Positions 1 through 10,191 are shown, numbered from the stretch's first letter. The stretch: DNA of 64,000 nucleotides from Lacticaseibacillus casei DSM 20011 = JCM 1134 = ATCC 393 (GCF_000829055.1 NZ_AP012544.1:2170001-2234000), one strand, 5' to 3'. Made by a program: numbers and translations. The notes: generated by a model not told the origin, from the sequence alone.

Positions 1-2151
1 CACAATTTTGCCTTCCGGGCTATGCACCACTGCAATTGGAGCCTCATTCAGATAATGCTCGTCAAAAAATCCCAGACTAAAGCCTTTCTCACTGCGCCCG
101 TCTAACCAAGAGTCAGACACGGCCTTTAATTCGTGCATTAACGTGTCATCAAACGGTGGCTTAAGCAGCTCAACAGTATAGCCTTCACGCTCAAACTTAT
201 GCATCAAGGCCCGTTCACCTTTGCGCTTTGTGCCGGCCAGCGTGAAGGTTGTCACATCGACATAGCCTTCCTCGCCAAACTTCATAAAATCAAACCCGAA
301 CTCATGCAGCTTCATCGTCAGGTTTTCATTGATTTCATAGAACACCAGCGACATATCCTGCTTATCGGCTTCTTTCATGAAATCGCCGATCGCAGCGGCC
401 ATCTGGGTCTCATCCCCAATCGGTTCGCCCATGATAATCAGCTTGTCCGCCTTTTTCTTAAACTGGAAGAAAACCCGATCTTCACCATCGACTTGATAAA
501 ACCGCAATGATTTGTCGCGCATCAAGGCCAGGTGACTAACCTCATTGCCGCCGTATTTTTCAACCACTGCCTTCAACCGCTCCTCGTCATAAGGATCAGC
601 CAAATCTTTGGTCGGCGCCGATAGATATCGAAAGATCAAATAAACCGTCAACGCTGCCAGCATGACACCAATCAGGGTTGTAAAGAACATGCGCTCTGAT
701 GGGAAAAGGAACACATCCGGCACCCGGCGATGATGAATTGCCGGCGCATTGTAAAACGCGGCAAACGCATAAAAGATAAACGTCATACCAAACACTGCGC
801 CGTCGATCAACTTGTTGCCCCACGATAAGGCGAGTCGCTCGCGGGTCAGCTCACGACGCGTCAGTATCAACGCCAAGACAACGAGCACCAGGAAAATAAT
901 GAACCGCAGATGATTATCTTCACGCAAGGAGGCTACCATCGCAACGATCAAAACGATCACGGTTGGCCAATAAGCCCGCTTCACCCGGCTGGCAATGCCG
1001 CGTCCGAACCCAAGAATCAAAAAGGCGACAACCACATTGGTAACCCGATCCAAAAACAGGAAGGTATATGGATAAAGCCGTTGATAAAGCGTGTTACTGA
1101 AAGCAAGATCCGGCGCAACCCCGCGCAATAGCAACATAATCCCCGAAAAGTACAGGAAGACGACCAGAAAACCAAAGGCTGCCTTTCGAATCAGCTGAAC
1201 CGGCAAACCTTCAAGATAAGCATTCAGTCGTTTCCCTGCATCCTGCGCGAACAAACCAGCGCCGATCAGAAAGGGAATCACATAATAAAACAACCGATAA
1301 AACAGCAGCCAAACAACCGCAACATTACTATCGAGTCCCATTTGACCAAGCTCGACAATCATCAGGACATCAAACGAACCCAAGCCGCCGGGTACCATCG
1401 AAACGACCCCGATAACATTAGCCACCATGAACAATGGCAAAATCGACAGCAACGGCACATGCACTTCAAGAAAGTACCCGATCAACAAGAAGAATGCAGC
1501 ACAACTGCCCCACTCAAGGAACGAGCCCAAGGTCAAGCGCAGTTGCCGCTTCAACGGCATATCCGCAAAAAATTCGCTATTTCGTAAATGGGTGACCAAC
1601 ATCAACAACGGAAAATAAGCGGCACCGCCAACCAGCCAAATCCAGTAATTCGAGAATTCCTGACCAATCCCGAACACGAAAATAACCACGATGCCAATCA
1701 TCGACCACAATGACAGTCCCGCCAACAAAAACAATGCTATTTTCGAAATGGCAAATAGAACCTGCTTTTGGGTCGCCTTTTCGTGGTAGAAATTGGCGCG
1801 CAAGCTAGCACCCAACAAGCCGCCAAAACCGGCAATATTGGTAAAAGTATTGACGATCCAGCCGGACTTCACAACATACCTGCGTTTATAATGGCCCGGC
1901 AGCAGTTCCGTGATTACAAAATCATAAATCAGCATTGGTGTGACGGCGATTAAGCCCACCACCAACAAAATCAGTAACGAAACCGGACTTTGGGTTGCCA
2001 GGCTGGCTCGCATTTGCTCGCCACTGAGATCCTGACTGATCCGTCCGACTTGAACAATCACAAACACCAGGACTGCCAACACAAATAGCACCTTTAGCGT
2101 TGTGAGATGTTTTTTTAAAAACGTTCCGACTTCTCGAAAGAGTCTCTTCAT
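1..2151 (-). CDS. mprF: Phosphatidylglycerol lysyltransferase MprF (C-terminus beyond window)
   Basis: The minus strand is open from the ATG at 2151 to the window edge, giving 717 codons without a stop. The start reads MKRLFREVGTF and has a GGAGGA ribosome site about 10 bases upstream. The first two thirds are a polytopic membrane region of the YbhN/LPG-synthase type (for example MVPGGLGSFDVLMIVELG). It is followed by a soluble domain with stretches typical of the MprF C-terminal aminoacyltransferase domain (FFQFKKKADKLIIMGEPIGD, DSWLDGRSEKGFSLGFFDE). The family moves lysine from Lys-tRNA onto phosphatidylglycerol and flips the product outward, lowering surface charge and cationic-peptide binding. 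Family proteins are about 850 residues, so roughly 130 residues lie outside the window. Confidence 0.93.
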   Translation of the reverse strand, partial: MKRLFREVGTFLKKHLTTLKVLFVLAVLVFVIVQVGRISQDLSGEQMRASLATQSPVSLLILLVVGLIAVTPMLIYDFVITELLPGHYKRRYVVKSGWIVNTFTNIAGFGGLLGASLRANFYHEKATQKQVLFAISKIALFLLAGLSLWSMIGIVVIFVFGIGQEFSNYWIWLVGGAAYFPLLMLVTHLRNSEFFADMPLKRQLRLTLGSFLEWGSCAAFFLLIGYFLEVHVPLLSILPLFMVANVIGVVSMVPGGLGSFDVLMIVELGQMGLDSNVAVVWLLFYRLFYYVIPFLIGAGLFAQDAGKRLNAYLEGLPVQLIRKAAFGFLVVFLYFSGIMLLLRGVAPDLAFSNTLYQRLYPYTFLFLDRVTNVVVAFLILGFGRGIASRVKRAYWPTVIVLIVAMVASLREDNHLRFIIFLVLVVLALILTRRELTRERLALSWGNKLIDGAVFGMTFIFYAFAAFYNAPAIHHRRVPDVFLFPSERMFFTTLIGVMLAALTVYLIFRYLSAPTKDLADPYDEERLKAVVEKYGGNEVSHLALMRDKSLRFYQVDGEDRVFFQFKKKADKLIIMGEPIGDETQMAAAIGDFMKEADKQDMSLVFYEINENLTMKLHEFGFDFMKFGEEGYVDVTTFTLAGTKRKGERALMHKFEREGYTVELLKPPFDDTLMHELKAVSDSWLDGRSEKGFSLGFFDEHYLNEAPIAVVHSPEGKIV

Positions 2152-2293
2152 TTTTTCTGCGTCCTCCGTGCCTGTATTCTCATTCATTATAGGGAAAACC
2201 CGCCTCGGCCGCACCCATTCTGACTTTTTTGTAAGACGGTGTAAGGTTGCGCTGACATCTGAAAGCACGCCAAAAATTTTTGAATAAAAACGC

Positions 2294-2324
2294 TTGACCT
2301 GAAACGCGTTACACAAATTACACT
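2294..2324 (+). promoter_or_regulatory. Possible promoter for the EIIA-like gene
   Basis: TTGACC at 2294-2299 and TACACT at 2319-2324 are separated by 19 bases, slightly long for a sigma-A promoter. The rest of the 2152-2469 gap is A/T-rich leader with no other recognised signal. Confidence 0.35.
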
Positions 2325-2469
2325 GTGTTTGCAGTTAGGAAATAACAAACATGTGTGATCACCATTAAGAAATCAATTGTTACATCAGTTGTTTTCGCGA
2401 CTGTTCCACCGATACAAATCACACTTGTTAATGAAGGTCCCTGAACGTTTCACTAAAGGAGGATGCACC

Positions 2470-2883
2470 ATGTTAATGCAAGCACACTTTTACCCAGAAC
2501 TTTCCGTTTATCAAGACACACAAATCGGTGCTTTGAAAGGTATTGCACTGAAACTAACCAATGATTATGATTTTGACTATCAAGAAGTATTGAGTTCGTT
2601 GCTGGCCAGTGCCGCGGAGCCGACGCAAACGATGGGCGATCAAGTGGTACTGACGTATGGTCATGTCAGCAAGTTGACTGAACCGATTGTCATCGGCTTT
2701 GACTTTGGCAAGTCCTTACCATGGGCCGGTAACCATCAGATCAGCGGTGCTGTGGTCTTGCTCGTCCCAGTGGCAACCGATGATGTTACGATCCACGAGT
2801 GGCTGGCAACCATTGCAGCAGCTAATGATCCCGATCAAAGCCTAGAAAGCATGACCCAAAGTGCGACTACCGCGATTGCCTAA
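2470..2883 (+). CDS. Degenerate PTS EIIA(Ntr/fructose)-like protein, orphan
   Basis: The start is placed at the ATG at 2470 because AAAGGAGG (2455-2462) lies 7 bases upstream; an upstream in-frame start at 2377 lacks a site. The 137-residue product has the block layout of PTS EIIA type-2 domains: a central segment (VVLTYGHVSKLTEPIVIGFD) followed by GAVVLLVPVATDD and a short helix (HEWLATIAAA). In true EIIA proteins the equivalent of VVLTYGHV is usually a PHGR-type motif whose His is phosphorylated; here that His is Tyr and the nearby His is shifted by two. No PTS genes are adjacent, and a LacI regulator follows. The family assignment is by remembered pattern only. A regulatory rather than sugar-phosphorylating role is an inference. 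Confidence 0.6.
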   Translation: MLMQAHFYPELSVYQDTQIGALKGIALKLTNDYDFDYQEVLSSLLASAAEPTQTMGDQVVLTYGHVSKLTEPIVIGFDFGKSLPWAGNHQISGAVVLLVPVATDDVTIHEWLATIAAANDPDQSLESMTQSATTAIA

Positions 2884-2969
2884 AATGTGTGCATTACCAT
2901 AGGCCGACATGCCGGGTGGCGTTATCCACCACGCGCATGCCGGCTTTTGCCTGTTACAAAAACAGGCTC

Positions 2970-2978
2970 TGTTATACT
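2970..2978 (+). promoter_or_regulatory. Extended -10 promoter for the LacI-type regulator
   Basis: TGT followed directly by TATACT (2973-2978) makes an extended -10 element. The predicted transcript begins only about 10 bases before the GTG start at 2997, which supports that start over the longer open frame from 2889. Confidence 0.5.
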
Positions 2979-2996
2979 GAATGGGGAGATGATAAT

Positions 2997-3932
2997 GTGG
3001 CAAATATTCACGATATTGCGCGGCTTTCAGGCTATTCAACGGCAACGGTTTCCCGTGTCTTGAATCTCCATCCCTACGTCTCGGCTTCGGCACGCGCTAA
3101 AATCCAAGCCGTCATTGATCAGCTAGACTATGTGCCCAGCACCATGGCGCAAAACCTAAGCGCTGGCAAAACGCGCACAATCGGCGTTATTCTGCCGCAC
3201 ACCGACCATCCTTATTTCCAACAATTGGTCACAGGCATACTCAATGCCGCCATGGCTGGCAACTATCATGCCGTTATTTTGCCTTCGCGTTACGACCAGA
3301 AGCTCGAAGAAACCTATCTGGAAGCCTTACGCCGCCATGCTTTTGATGGACTTATTTTCACCTCCCATGGGCTCAGTTTGACAACGATTGCCGCTTACCA
3401 AAAATATGGTCCTATTGTCGTTTGTGAAAATCCCGGCCGTGTCAAATTGGCAGCTGCATACGCCGAGCGGACGCCCGCTTATCGAAAAGCGTTTAGATGG
3501 ATGCAAGCGCAAGGTTATCTCAAAATTGCTTTGCTGCTAAGCCGTCCGTACGCGCAAAGTGCTACCAGTAAACTGACCATCAACAGCTACGTAGACGTTT
3601 TCGGGCAACGTCCCCCACATTCGCTGGTCGTTTATCAAATGCGGACCTTTCAGGATGGCTATCACGCCGGCGCTGAATTGGCGCCGCAGCATCCCGATTT
3701 TATTCTCGGCAATGGGGATGATATTGCCGCCGGCGTACGCCAATATTTTGTTGATCATCACCTTCCTGTTCCACCATTAATGGGTCAGGAAAATCAGCTC
3801 TCCAGCCATCTGCTGAACATGAGTACCATTGATCATCATGTCACAGCAATCGGTGCAGCGGCTCTAAAGCTGGCATTACGCGCAGAAGTCGCGCAAACGG
3901 TGATTCAGTCGGATTTAATTCTTCGAGATTAA
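2997..3932 (+). CDS. LacI/GalR-family transcriptional regulator
   Basis: The GTG at 2997 is preferred, with GGGGAG at 2983-2988 and the open reading starting straight into the DNA-binding domain (NIHDIARLSGYSTATVSRVL). The 311-residue product has the N-terminal helix-turn-helix plus hinge (residues about 1-58) and a periplasmic-binding-protein-like effector domain (TIGVILPHTDHPYFQQLVTG onward, DGLIFTSHG). It should repress or activate a carbohydrate-related operon, but no sugar genes are adjacent and the effector cannot be named. Its neighbour is the EIIA-like gene upstream in the same direction. A strong terminator follows. Confidence 0.88.
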   Translation: MANIHDIARLSGYSTATVSRVLNLHPYVSASARAKIQAVIDQLDYVPSTMAQNLSAGKTRTIGVILPHTDHPYFQQLVTGILNAAMAGNYHAVILPSRYDQKLEETYLEALRRHAFDGLIFTSHGLSLTTIAAYQKYGPIVVCENPGRVKLAAAYAERTPAYRKAFRWMQAQGYLKIALLLSRPYAQSATSKLTINSYVDVFGQRPPHSLVVYQMRTFQDGYHAGAELAPQHPDFILGNGDDIAAGVRQYFVDHHLPVPPLMGQENQLSSHLLNMSTIDHHVTAIGAAALKLALRAEVAQTVIQSDLILRD

Positions 3933-3976
3933 CCTTAACTCGTCAGCGCTCATCAGCATATAAAACAATTCAAAAA

Positions 3977-4021
3977 CGGCACGCAATGACAGGGACCACC
4001 CTGATTGCGTGCCGCTTTTGT
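3977..4021 (+). terminator. Rho-independent terminator after the LacI-type gene
   Basis: CGGCACGCAAT (3977-3987) pairs with ATTGCGTGCCG (4004-4014), an 11-bp perfect stem, followed by a T-rich tract. Confidence 0.85.
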
Positions 4022-4095
4022 TGAAAATGGAACCACGAACCTGAACTTCGTGACGATCAGTTAATATCGAGAATCACTGAGCTCAGTGCCCGTCG

Positions 4096-7000
4096 TTAAT
4101 GTTCTTTACGCCGACGATTAACCCCAAGAAACCCGACGATGCTTGTGATGAAAGCGCCGAGGAATGCCAACCCGGCTGTCTGAGTGACTTCAGCCGTTTT
4201 CGGCAAGGTGTCTTTCTTGGATGCTTGCTGATTTGTACCGTGTGAGGAAGTGCCACCACCTTGACCAGTTGATGTCGGTGGTTGCGGTGTCGTGTCATCT
4301 TTCCCAGCCGTTCCTAGTGGTTGCGTCCCGTCGCCGATTGGTGTCGATGGTTGTTGTTTTGTGTCAGATGGCGTGCCACCGCCATCACCTGGCGTTTGGC
4401 CCTTTCCGGTTCCTGGATTCGGCGTTTCGCCACCACCATTATTCGAATCGTTACCGGTGCCATCGTTAGTTGCGCCACCGTTGTTCGAATCGCCGTGGGT
4501 ATCACCGCCACTTGAACCACCATTATTGGAGCTACTGCCGCTGCCTCCGTTAGTTGTGCCACCGTTATTCGAATTGCTACCGTTGTCACCAGCTTGTTTA
4601 GCAGCCTCAACCGCCGCAGCAATTTTGGTCTTTAAGCCAAACAAGCCTTGTAACTGAGCAATCTTCTGTGTGTCAGTGGTTGCTGTCGTCCCAGCTTTCA
4701 ACGCGGAATCAATCTCTGCGTACCAAGTCAGACCAGTGGTAGTGTCCTTAGTATCGCCAACCGATGCCGGGGTGCCGTCTTTAACTGTTTTCGCCAATTG
4801 CGTCAGGGCCGCATCCAACATCTTATTGAAGTTGGCATCAAGTTGGTCGGCGGTGCTCGTGCCGGCCTTGGTTTCTGCAGTCAACGCGTCTAACTCGGCA
4901 TTGAATGTCATTCCGGTTGCTGAATTTGTCTGACCACTAAACGTTGTTCCTAGAACATCTTTAGCCGACTGCAGTTTATTAAGCAGTGCGTCTTGCTGAT
5001 CGGCTGGCAGTTTAAGCACCAGATGGTTGAGTGCCGTCGTTAACTGATTATTAGCAGCGGTCAATGAATCGACCGTTGCATCACTTTGATCCAGTGCCGC
5101 TTGTGCCGTCGTAACTGCGGAATTCAGCGCTGTAAGCGAAGCGTCGAGATACTTGCCGGTTGCGGCTGTTGTCTTTGCCTTGGCGATCAAATCCTGCAAG
5201 GCCGTTTTCGCCTGCTGTAACTGAGCCGGATCATCCGTCTTGATATTTTTAACAACATAGTCTACCGCCGGCGATTCATTGCCATACAAGTCAACGGCCT
5301 TAAACTTAAAGGTGCCATTAGCCGTCGCATTTAGACCATTTGCCGGAAGATCCTGATACGTCTTGCCGTCATCCGCACTGTATTGAACGGTTTCACCAGT
5401 TGCTGCGGCTTTGGCGGTCAACGTCACCTGCTTAGCCGGATCGGTCGTACTTGGCGTGACAGTTGGTTCAGCTAAGGTTTTCTTTGGTTCGTAATACACC
5501 GTCAGCTTCTTGGTGGTGACATTCTTGCCACTGTCAGTAACCGCAACGGTTAAAACATTTTTACCTTCGAGCAGTTTCACAGTCTGATCAATTGCCATAT
5601 GTCCCGGTTTACCGCTGTTCATATCGACATCGGCGTACTGACTGGCAACATTGCTGCCGTTGATCGCAAGTTCCAGGTAATTCACATTGTCAGTCGCTGT
5701 TCCGGTAATCCCGAAATTAGGATCATTCGTGTAAACCGGTTTGTCGGTTGGCTGATCCAAGGACAACGTTGGTGCGATCGCGTCCAAAGTGAACGTTAAA
5801 GCCTCTTGGAAAGTCTTGTTTTGGGTCGTATCGCCGACAACAACGCCAAACGGTTTTTGTCCCGCGGTGCCTAAGTTCAGCGTGAAACTGAAGGTCAGAT
5901 CATTCATAATCGGTACTTGCTTCTCATCAACCTGCAGTGTCGTGGTTGGATGCTTGACTTTACCGGTGATGGTCGCGATCCCGGTCTTCGCATCATAGTA
6001 TTTGACCTGCTTAATGTTCGACAGATCGTTCGCCCCGAAGTGAACACCTTCATCGAAGGTCACTGCGTCCTTTAGCACGTCAGGGTCATAGGTCGAATTT
6101 ACCTTTTGCTCTTTAACCGTGGTGTTGCCATCTTCATCTTCAGCTGTCACTTTCAGCGTGTTGTCACCATAGTTGACCGGCACGTCGACACTGAACTGAT
6201 GCTTGTTATCCAACGTTACCGGTGTTTTGGTGCTGCCGTTCGTGATCGTGACTTGCTTCGCATCCGCACTGGCGGTTCCGGTGACTTTAACCGTGCTTTC
6301 AGAGGTCTGGTCTTGGTTATTGTTGATCTTCAAGTCGCGGAAAGTCGGAGCGGTCAGGCGAACATCGGTGTCAAAATGCTTTAGCAACTGTGTGTGCGCC
6401 TTGTCGGCATACAGATCAACCTTGGTGACATAATCATCCGCCGTCAATGCCATAGAGGCGGTGAAGCTATTAGTTGCAGCATCATACGAGGTCGTCAGGT
6501 CATGCTTTTTGCCTTGTGCATCGGTGTAGGTGCCATAAACCGGCGCAGGATACGTGCCACTAAAGGTATACTTACCGCCTTGCTTGCCCGCTTCATAGTT
6601 CTCGGTTGTGCTTGAAATCTTATCCGGTAACCCACCGCCATTGACAATCAGACTGAAGGTCGTTGATCCCGGTTTCTGAACCGCGGCCGATTGATACGTC
6701 GGGTTCGATGCGTTATCAGTGAGGTAAACTTCAACCTGATTATCACCTTCGCCTAAAGCCTGCGCCTGTTTATCCGTCAAAGGCACTTCGAGTTGTGTGT
6801 AACCGTCAGCAGTTGTGCCGGTCGTTGTGAACGTCCCGTCCAGATTGGTGACGTCATTAATGGATGTTTTGATATCCTTTGCTGCATCCAATCCACTGAG
6901 CTCATCCTTGGCTTCGACTTTAAGATAGTACGCCGTTTTCCCGTTTTCATTTTTGGAGGTTAACGACAGGTTGCGAACATCCGGCGCTTTGGAGTCAAGC

Positions 7001-9978
7001 TTGAACGGCACATCGTAAGTCTGCCGCTTGTTGCCGCCTTCAGGAACACCTGAAAGTCGATACGTGTAGCTTCCATCTTGAGCAGTCTTAATGTTGCCAT
7101 CACGCTGATCGTAGTAAGTGCCATCCCAAGTCGGCGCCTGATAATAAATGTACATACCAGCATTCGCATCATAATAAGTCTTCGTCTGATTGGTCGAGCT
7201 GCTAAGCATTGTCAGCTTATTGCCTTGCCCATCTAACACGTCAACCTGAACATTGCTGATGTTGCGCAGTAGATAATACTGCATGCTAATTCCGTTATAA
7301 ATAGCATCCTTGCTACTGGAGATAGCGATGGCCTTCTCATCAATCGTCGGGTTACCACTGGCATCGTTCACCAAACCGCCAATAAACTGATTCTTTGTTT
7401 TGCGACTGGTAATGACAGGCACGGTCCCGTAGTTACCACTGGCAGGCGCATAAGTCTGGCCGTTAATGCTATCGACAATCTTGCCGTCATTCCAATCACC
7501 AAAGAAGCCCATATATGGCAGATTCAATCGTGAACCGTCACTGCCTTTGAAATTCAGGAAACCTTCGACAAATTGCTGTTGGTCAAAAGATTTAGGCAAC
7601 GATAACGTGAAGCCCACCTGAACTGACTGGCCTGCCGGTACCACGATTTCGCCATCTGGCTTAATCGCCGCACCATTGATCTTTTTATCATAAAGCACAC
7701 CGGAATTTAGATCGGTCGCGGAAGTATAGACAGCATTGGTATCTTCGTTACTGTCCATTTGATAAGTCAGCTCATGCTTGGTGCGGTTAGTGAAGGTCAG
7801 CTTGAACGTCTTGTCGGTGCTGGTAAAATCTTTTAATTCAACTGCCGGATAGCCATTTTCGGAAACAACCGTCGACGGGTTCTTTTCCAGCGCATCGATG
7901 GCAGCCTTAACATCGACAAACCCTGCCCCTTGCCGCCGCGGCGAGACAATAACGTTGTTGTAATTGATGTCATTGACTGGCTGGGCGGTGTTCATTTCAA
8001 TGGTTTTAAGGAAATCGGTCAAATCCGTACCTTTTAGCTTCTTGTAGTCAGCGTAGAACGGATTGTCCTTGTTATTGAGTGCTTGCTTCAACAAGGCTTG
8101 TGAGCCGGCGATGAACGGCGACGCCATCGAGGTGCCAGACAAGTTAGTGTAACCATTGTTATTTTGTGTGGACCAGATATTACCGCCTGGCGCCGTGATA
8201 TCCGGCTTAAAGGCCAGATTGGAAACCGGACCATAAGACGTAAAATCTGACATCCGGTCGGCGTTGTATTTCTGGTTAGGTAACAAGGCCAACCCGATTT
8301 TGACACCCAATTCATCATTCGGGTGCGCCGTTACCCAATCAACCAGCTTCTGGCCGGTGACACTGGACAAACCAAATGTCGGGAAGGTCGCATCGAGTTT
8401 GATCGAGGTTAGCGCAGTAGCTGTCCCGTCATTATTGACAATGATCAAACCGGACGCGCCTGCTTCTTCGGCATACTTTTGCTTGTCGGTGAATGCAATG
8501 TCGCCGCGCTTGACAATGGCAATCTTTCCTTTGGCGTCGGCCGTGTAATCGCTGGCGCCGCCGATGCTGAGTTTACCAGTGGCATCTTTCACCACGTAGA
8601 ACTTCTTCTTGTCAAAACTATCGATAAAATCGTTGCTTGAAAGTTGAATCGTCTCCGGCCCGAGTTTCAGCCCACTGCCGTCGGTAATTGTCGCGCTTTG
8701 ACCGATCACGTCGGTATTCTCAGCCGACGCCACAGTGGTTGCGCCACGCGCCGTCCCGGGACTGCCCACTGTTTCGTTATCCTGCAAGCCATAATAATCT
8801 TTGTTGACGCCTTCGGTTGCCGAGCCGGATGTGCCGGAGTTCCCGGCAGAAATAACCGCTGCCGTGCCGGATTCATTGGCATTTTGGACCGCGGCAATTT
8901 CCGGATCTGCAAGCGTTTGGTTGCCGGAAACCGAACCAAGCGACATGTTCAGCACATCAGCTCCTAACTTGGCCGAATCTTCAATTGCCGAAACCAACGT
9001 CGATGATCCCGTCGTTGCGGAAGTGTCTGAATTGGTGAACACCTTCATCGCCAGCAATTGTGATTCCGGAGCGACGCCGACAACCGATTTGGTCGGGTCA
9101 CTGCCGGTACCGTTTGCGCCGATGATCCCTGCCACATGCATCCCGTGTTGCTCGTCGACGGTATCATCGGTAATGGTGTCATTGTTATCCGCATAGTTAA
9201 ACCCATACGGTACTTTGTCGGTAAAATACCGGCCATGCTTAGCGATTTTGGTAAATTGTTCGACATCCGCTCGCTTTAGCTTGGCCTTTTTGTCATCACT
9301 CAGCCGCATATCCTTGTGCGTCGGGTCAATGCCAGTATCGATGACTGAAACAACGGTTCCTTCACCTTTGTATTTGTAATTGGACCAAACTGCCTGGACA
9401 TTCGCCATCGAATTGGCCTTGGCATCGGTCGGATAATAAACTTTGGCGAGTGTGACGGTTTTGACACCGGCAATTTGCTTCAACTGCGGAATGTCCGCCA
9501 CTCTGACCTTCGTGGTAAAGCCATTGACCACATAGCCATAACTTTCCCCGGCTGCCTGGTGGGTCACCTGTTCGACCGCGGCTTTCACGCTTGCTTGCGC
9601 GGCAATGACCTTGTTCGTCTCTTGTTGAATCTCGGCGGTGCTGGAGTAATCCGTCTTCAAGGTGCCATTTTCAGATGCAGGTGCTGCACTCATCTGAACA
9701 ATCACATCCACATAAGTATCCTGCTGTTGCACCTTGTTCAGCTTGTGATAATCAATGCCTTTTGCCGCTAACTGGGTTGCAATGGCCTGATTCGTGACGG
9801 CGCTTGTTGTATCGGTCGCCGTTTGTCCGGCCGCAACGGTCTTTGCAAGTGACTTTTCCTTGGTCTGTTGCGAGATAGCTGCCTTAGCCTGGACCTCGCC
9901 GACCGGTAAAACCGCCAGCGCGCCCAATGCAACAGTGCTGGCTAAGAGAATAGATAGCCCTTTCTTTTTCGTTTGCAT
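4096..9978 (-). CDS. prtR: Cell-envelope subtilisin-like proteinase (lactocepin, PrtP/PrtR type)
   Basis: The start is the ATG at 9978 (MQTKKKGLSILLAS), with GGAGGG upstream; the longer frame to 10014 has no site. The product is 1960 residues. In order it has a signal peptide (to about residue 33), a propeptide, a subtilisin S8 domain with the catalytic triad near Asp214 (SVIDTGIDPTHKD), His278 (DEQHGMHVAG) and Ser617 (NLSGTSMASPF), and oxyanion Asn380 (SAGNSGTS). A PA-like insert lies at about 440-560, followed by long A/B domains, a helix-rich spacer and a Gly/Asn/Ser-rich wall-spanning tail. The C-terminus is a sorting signal, LPKTAEVT, then a hydrophobic helix and RRRKEH. The fourth and fifth motif residues are Thr-Ala rather than Thr-Gly. 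Lactocepins sit on the cell wall and cut caseins and host chemokines. It is divergent from the foldase gene. PrtR is chosen over PrtP because of the LPKTA end, from memory. Confidence 0.95.
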   Translation of the reverse strand: MQTKKKGLSILLASTVALGALAVLPVGEVQAKAAISQQTKEKSLAKTVAAGQTATDTTSAVTNQAIATQLAAKGIDYHKLNKVQQQDTYVDVIVQMSAAPASENGTLKTDYSSTAEIQQETNKVIAAQASVKAAVEQVTHQAAGESYGYVVNGFTTKVRVADIPQLKQIAGVKTVTLAKVYYPTDAKANSMANVQAVWSNYKYKGEGTVVSVIDTGIDPTHKDMRLSDDKKAKLKRADVEQFTKIAKHGRYFTDKVPYGFNYADNNDTITDDTVDEQHGMHVAGIIGANGTGSDPTKSVVGVAPESQLLAMKVFTNSDTSATTGSSTLVSAIEDSAKLGADVLNMSLGSVSGNQTLADPEIAAVQNANESGTAAVISAGNSGTSGSATEGVNKDYYGLQDNETVGSPGTARGATTVASAENTDVIGQSATITDGSGLKLGPETIQLSSNDFIDSFDKKKFYVVKDATGKLSIGGASDYTADAKGKIAIVKRGDIAFTDKQKYAEEAGASGLIIVNNDGTATALTSIKLDATFPTFGLSSVTGQKLVDWVTAHPNDELGVKIGLALLPNQKYNADRMSDFTSYGPVSNLAFKPDITAPGGNIWSTQNNNGYTNLSGTSMASPFIAGSQALLKQALNNKDNPFYADYKKLKGTDLTDFLKTIEMNTAQPVNDINYNNVIVSPRRQGAGFVDVKAAIDALEKNPSTVVSENGYPAVELKDFTSTDKTFKLTFTNRTKHELTYQMDSNEDTNAVYTSATDLNSGVLYDKKINGAAIKPDGEIVVPAGQSVQVGFTLSLPKSFDQQQFVEGFLNFKGSDGSRLNLPYMGFFGDWNDGKIVDSINGQTYAPASGNYGTVPVITSRKTKNQFIGGLVNDASGNPTIDEKAIAISSSKDAIYNGISMQYYLLRNISNVQVDVLDGQGNKLTMLSSSTNQTKTYYDANAGMYIYYQAPTWDGTYYDQRDGNIKTAQDGSYTYRLSGVPEGGNKRQTYDVPFKLDSKAPDVRNLSLTSKNENGKTAYYLKVEAKDELSGLDAAKDIKTSINDVTNLDGTFTTTGTTADGYTQLEVPLTDKQAQALGEGDNQVEVYLTDNASNPTYQSAAVQKPGSTTFSLIVNGGGLPDKISSTTENYEAGKQGGKYTFSGTYPAPVYGTYTDAQGKKHDLTTSYDAATNSFTASMALTADDYVTKVDLYADKAHTQLLKHFDTDVRLTAPTFRDLKINNNQDQTSESTVKVTGTASADAKQVTITNGSTKTPVTLDNKHQFSVDVPVNYGDNTLKVTAEDEDGNTTVKEQKVNSTYDPDVLKDAVTFDEGVHFGANDLSNIKQVKYYDAKTGIATITGKVKHPTTTLQVDEKQVPIMNDLTFSFTLNLGTAGQKPFGVVVGDTTQNKTFQEALTFTLDAIAPTLSLDQPTDKPVYTNDPNFGITGTATDNVNYLELAINGSNVASQYADVDMNSGKPGHMAIDQTVKLLEGKNVLTVAVTDSGKNVTTKKLTVYYEPKKTLAEPTVTPSTTDPAKQVTLTAKAAATGETVQYSADDGKTYQDLPANGLNATANGTFKFKAVDLYGNESPAVDYVVKNIKTDDPAQLQQAKTALQDLIAKAKTTAATGKYLDASLTALNSAVTTAQAALDQSDATVDSLTAANNQLTTALNHLVLKLPADQQDALLNKLQSAKDVLGTTFSGQTNSATGMTFNAELDALTAETKAGTSTADQLDANFNKMLDAALTQLAKTVKDGTPASVGDTKDTTTGLTWYAEIDSALKAGTTATTDTQKIAQLQGLFGLKTKIAAAVEAAKQAGDNGSNSNNGGTTNGGSGSSSNNGGSSGGDTHGDSNNGGATNDGTGNDSNNGGGETPNPGTGKGQTPGDGGGTPSDTKQQPSTPIGDGTQPLGTAGKDDTTPQPPTSTGQGGGTSSHGTNQQASKKDTLPKTAEVTQTAGLAFLGAFITSIVGFLGVNRRRKEH

Positions 9979-10040
9979 CCAATACCCTCCAATTCCCGGT
10001 AGTTCCACAACCAATCAAAACCCTGCTCGATATAGTTAGG

Positions 10041-10068
10041 ATTATATACGATTAAAAAAGACTTTCAA
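10041..10068 (-). promoter_or_regulatory. Promoter of the proteinase gene
   Basis: On the minus strand, TTGAAA (10063-10068) and a perfect TATAAT (10041-10046) are separated by 16 bases, about 60 bases upstream of the start codon. Confidence 0.7.
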
Positions 10069-10191
10069 CAATTTTCTTAATCTTAACTTAATTTTATTAT
10101 CTGTAAATTTTCATCTATCTTTGTCACATCAAGGAATCAGAATTCATTTTTTCGATTCAAAAATTAGATTATGTGATTATGAGGAAATATA

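Noticed and set aside
4221-10039. Many plus-strand open frames opposite the proteinase gene
   Set aside because: They lie opposite a long gene with strong family motifs, lack ribosome sites and show no family features.
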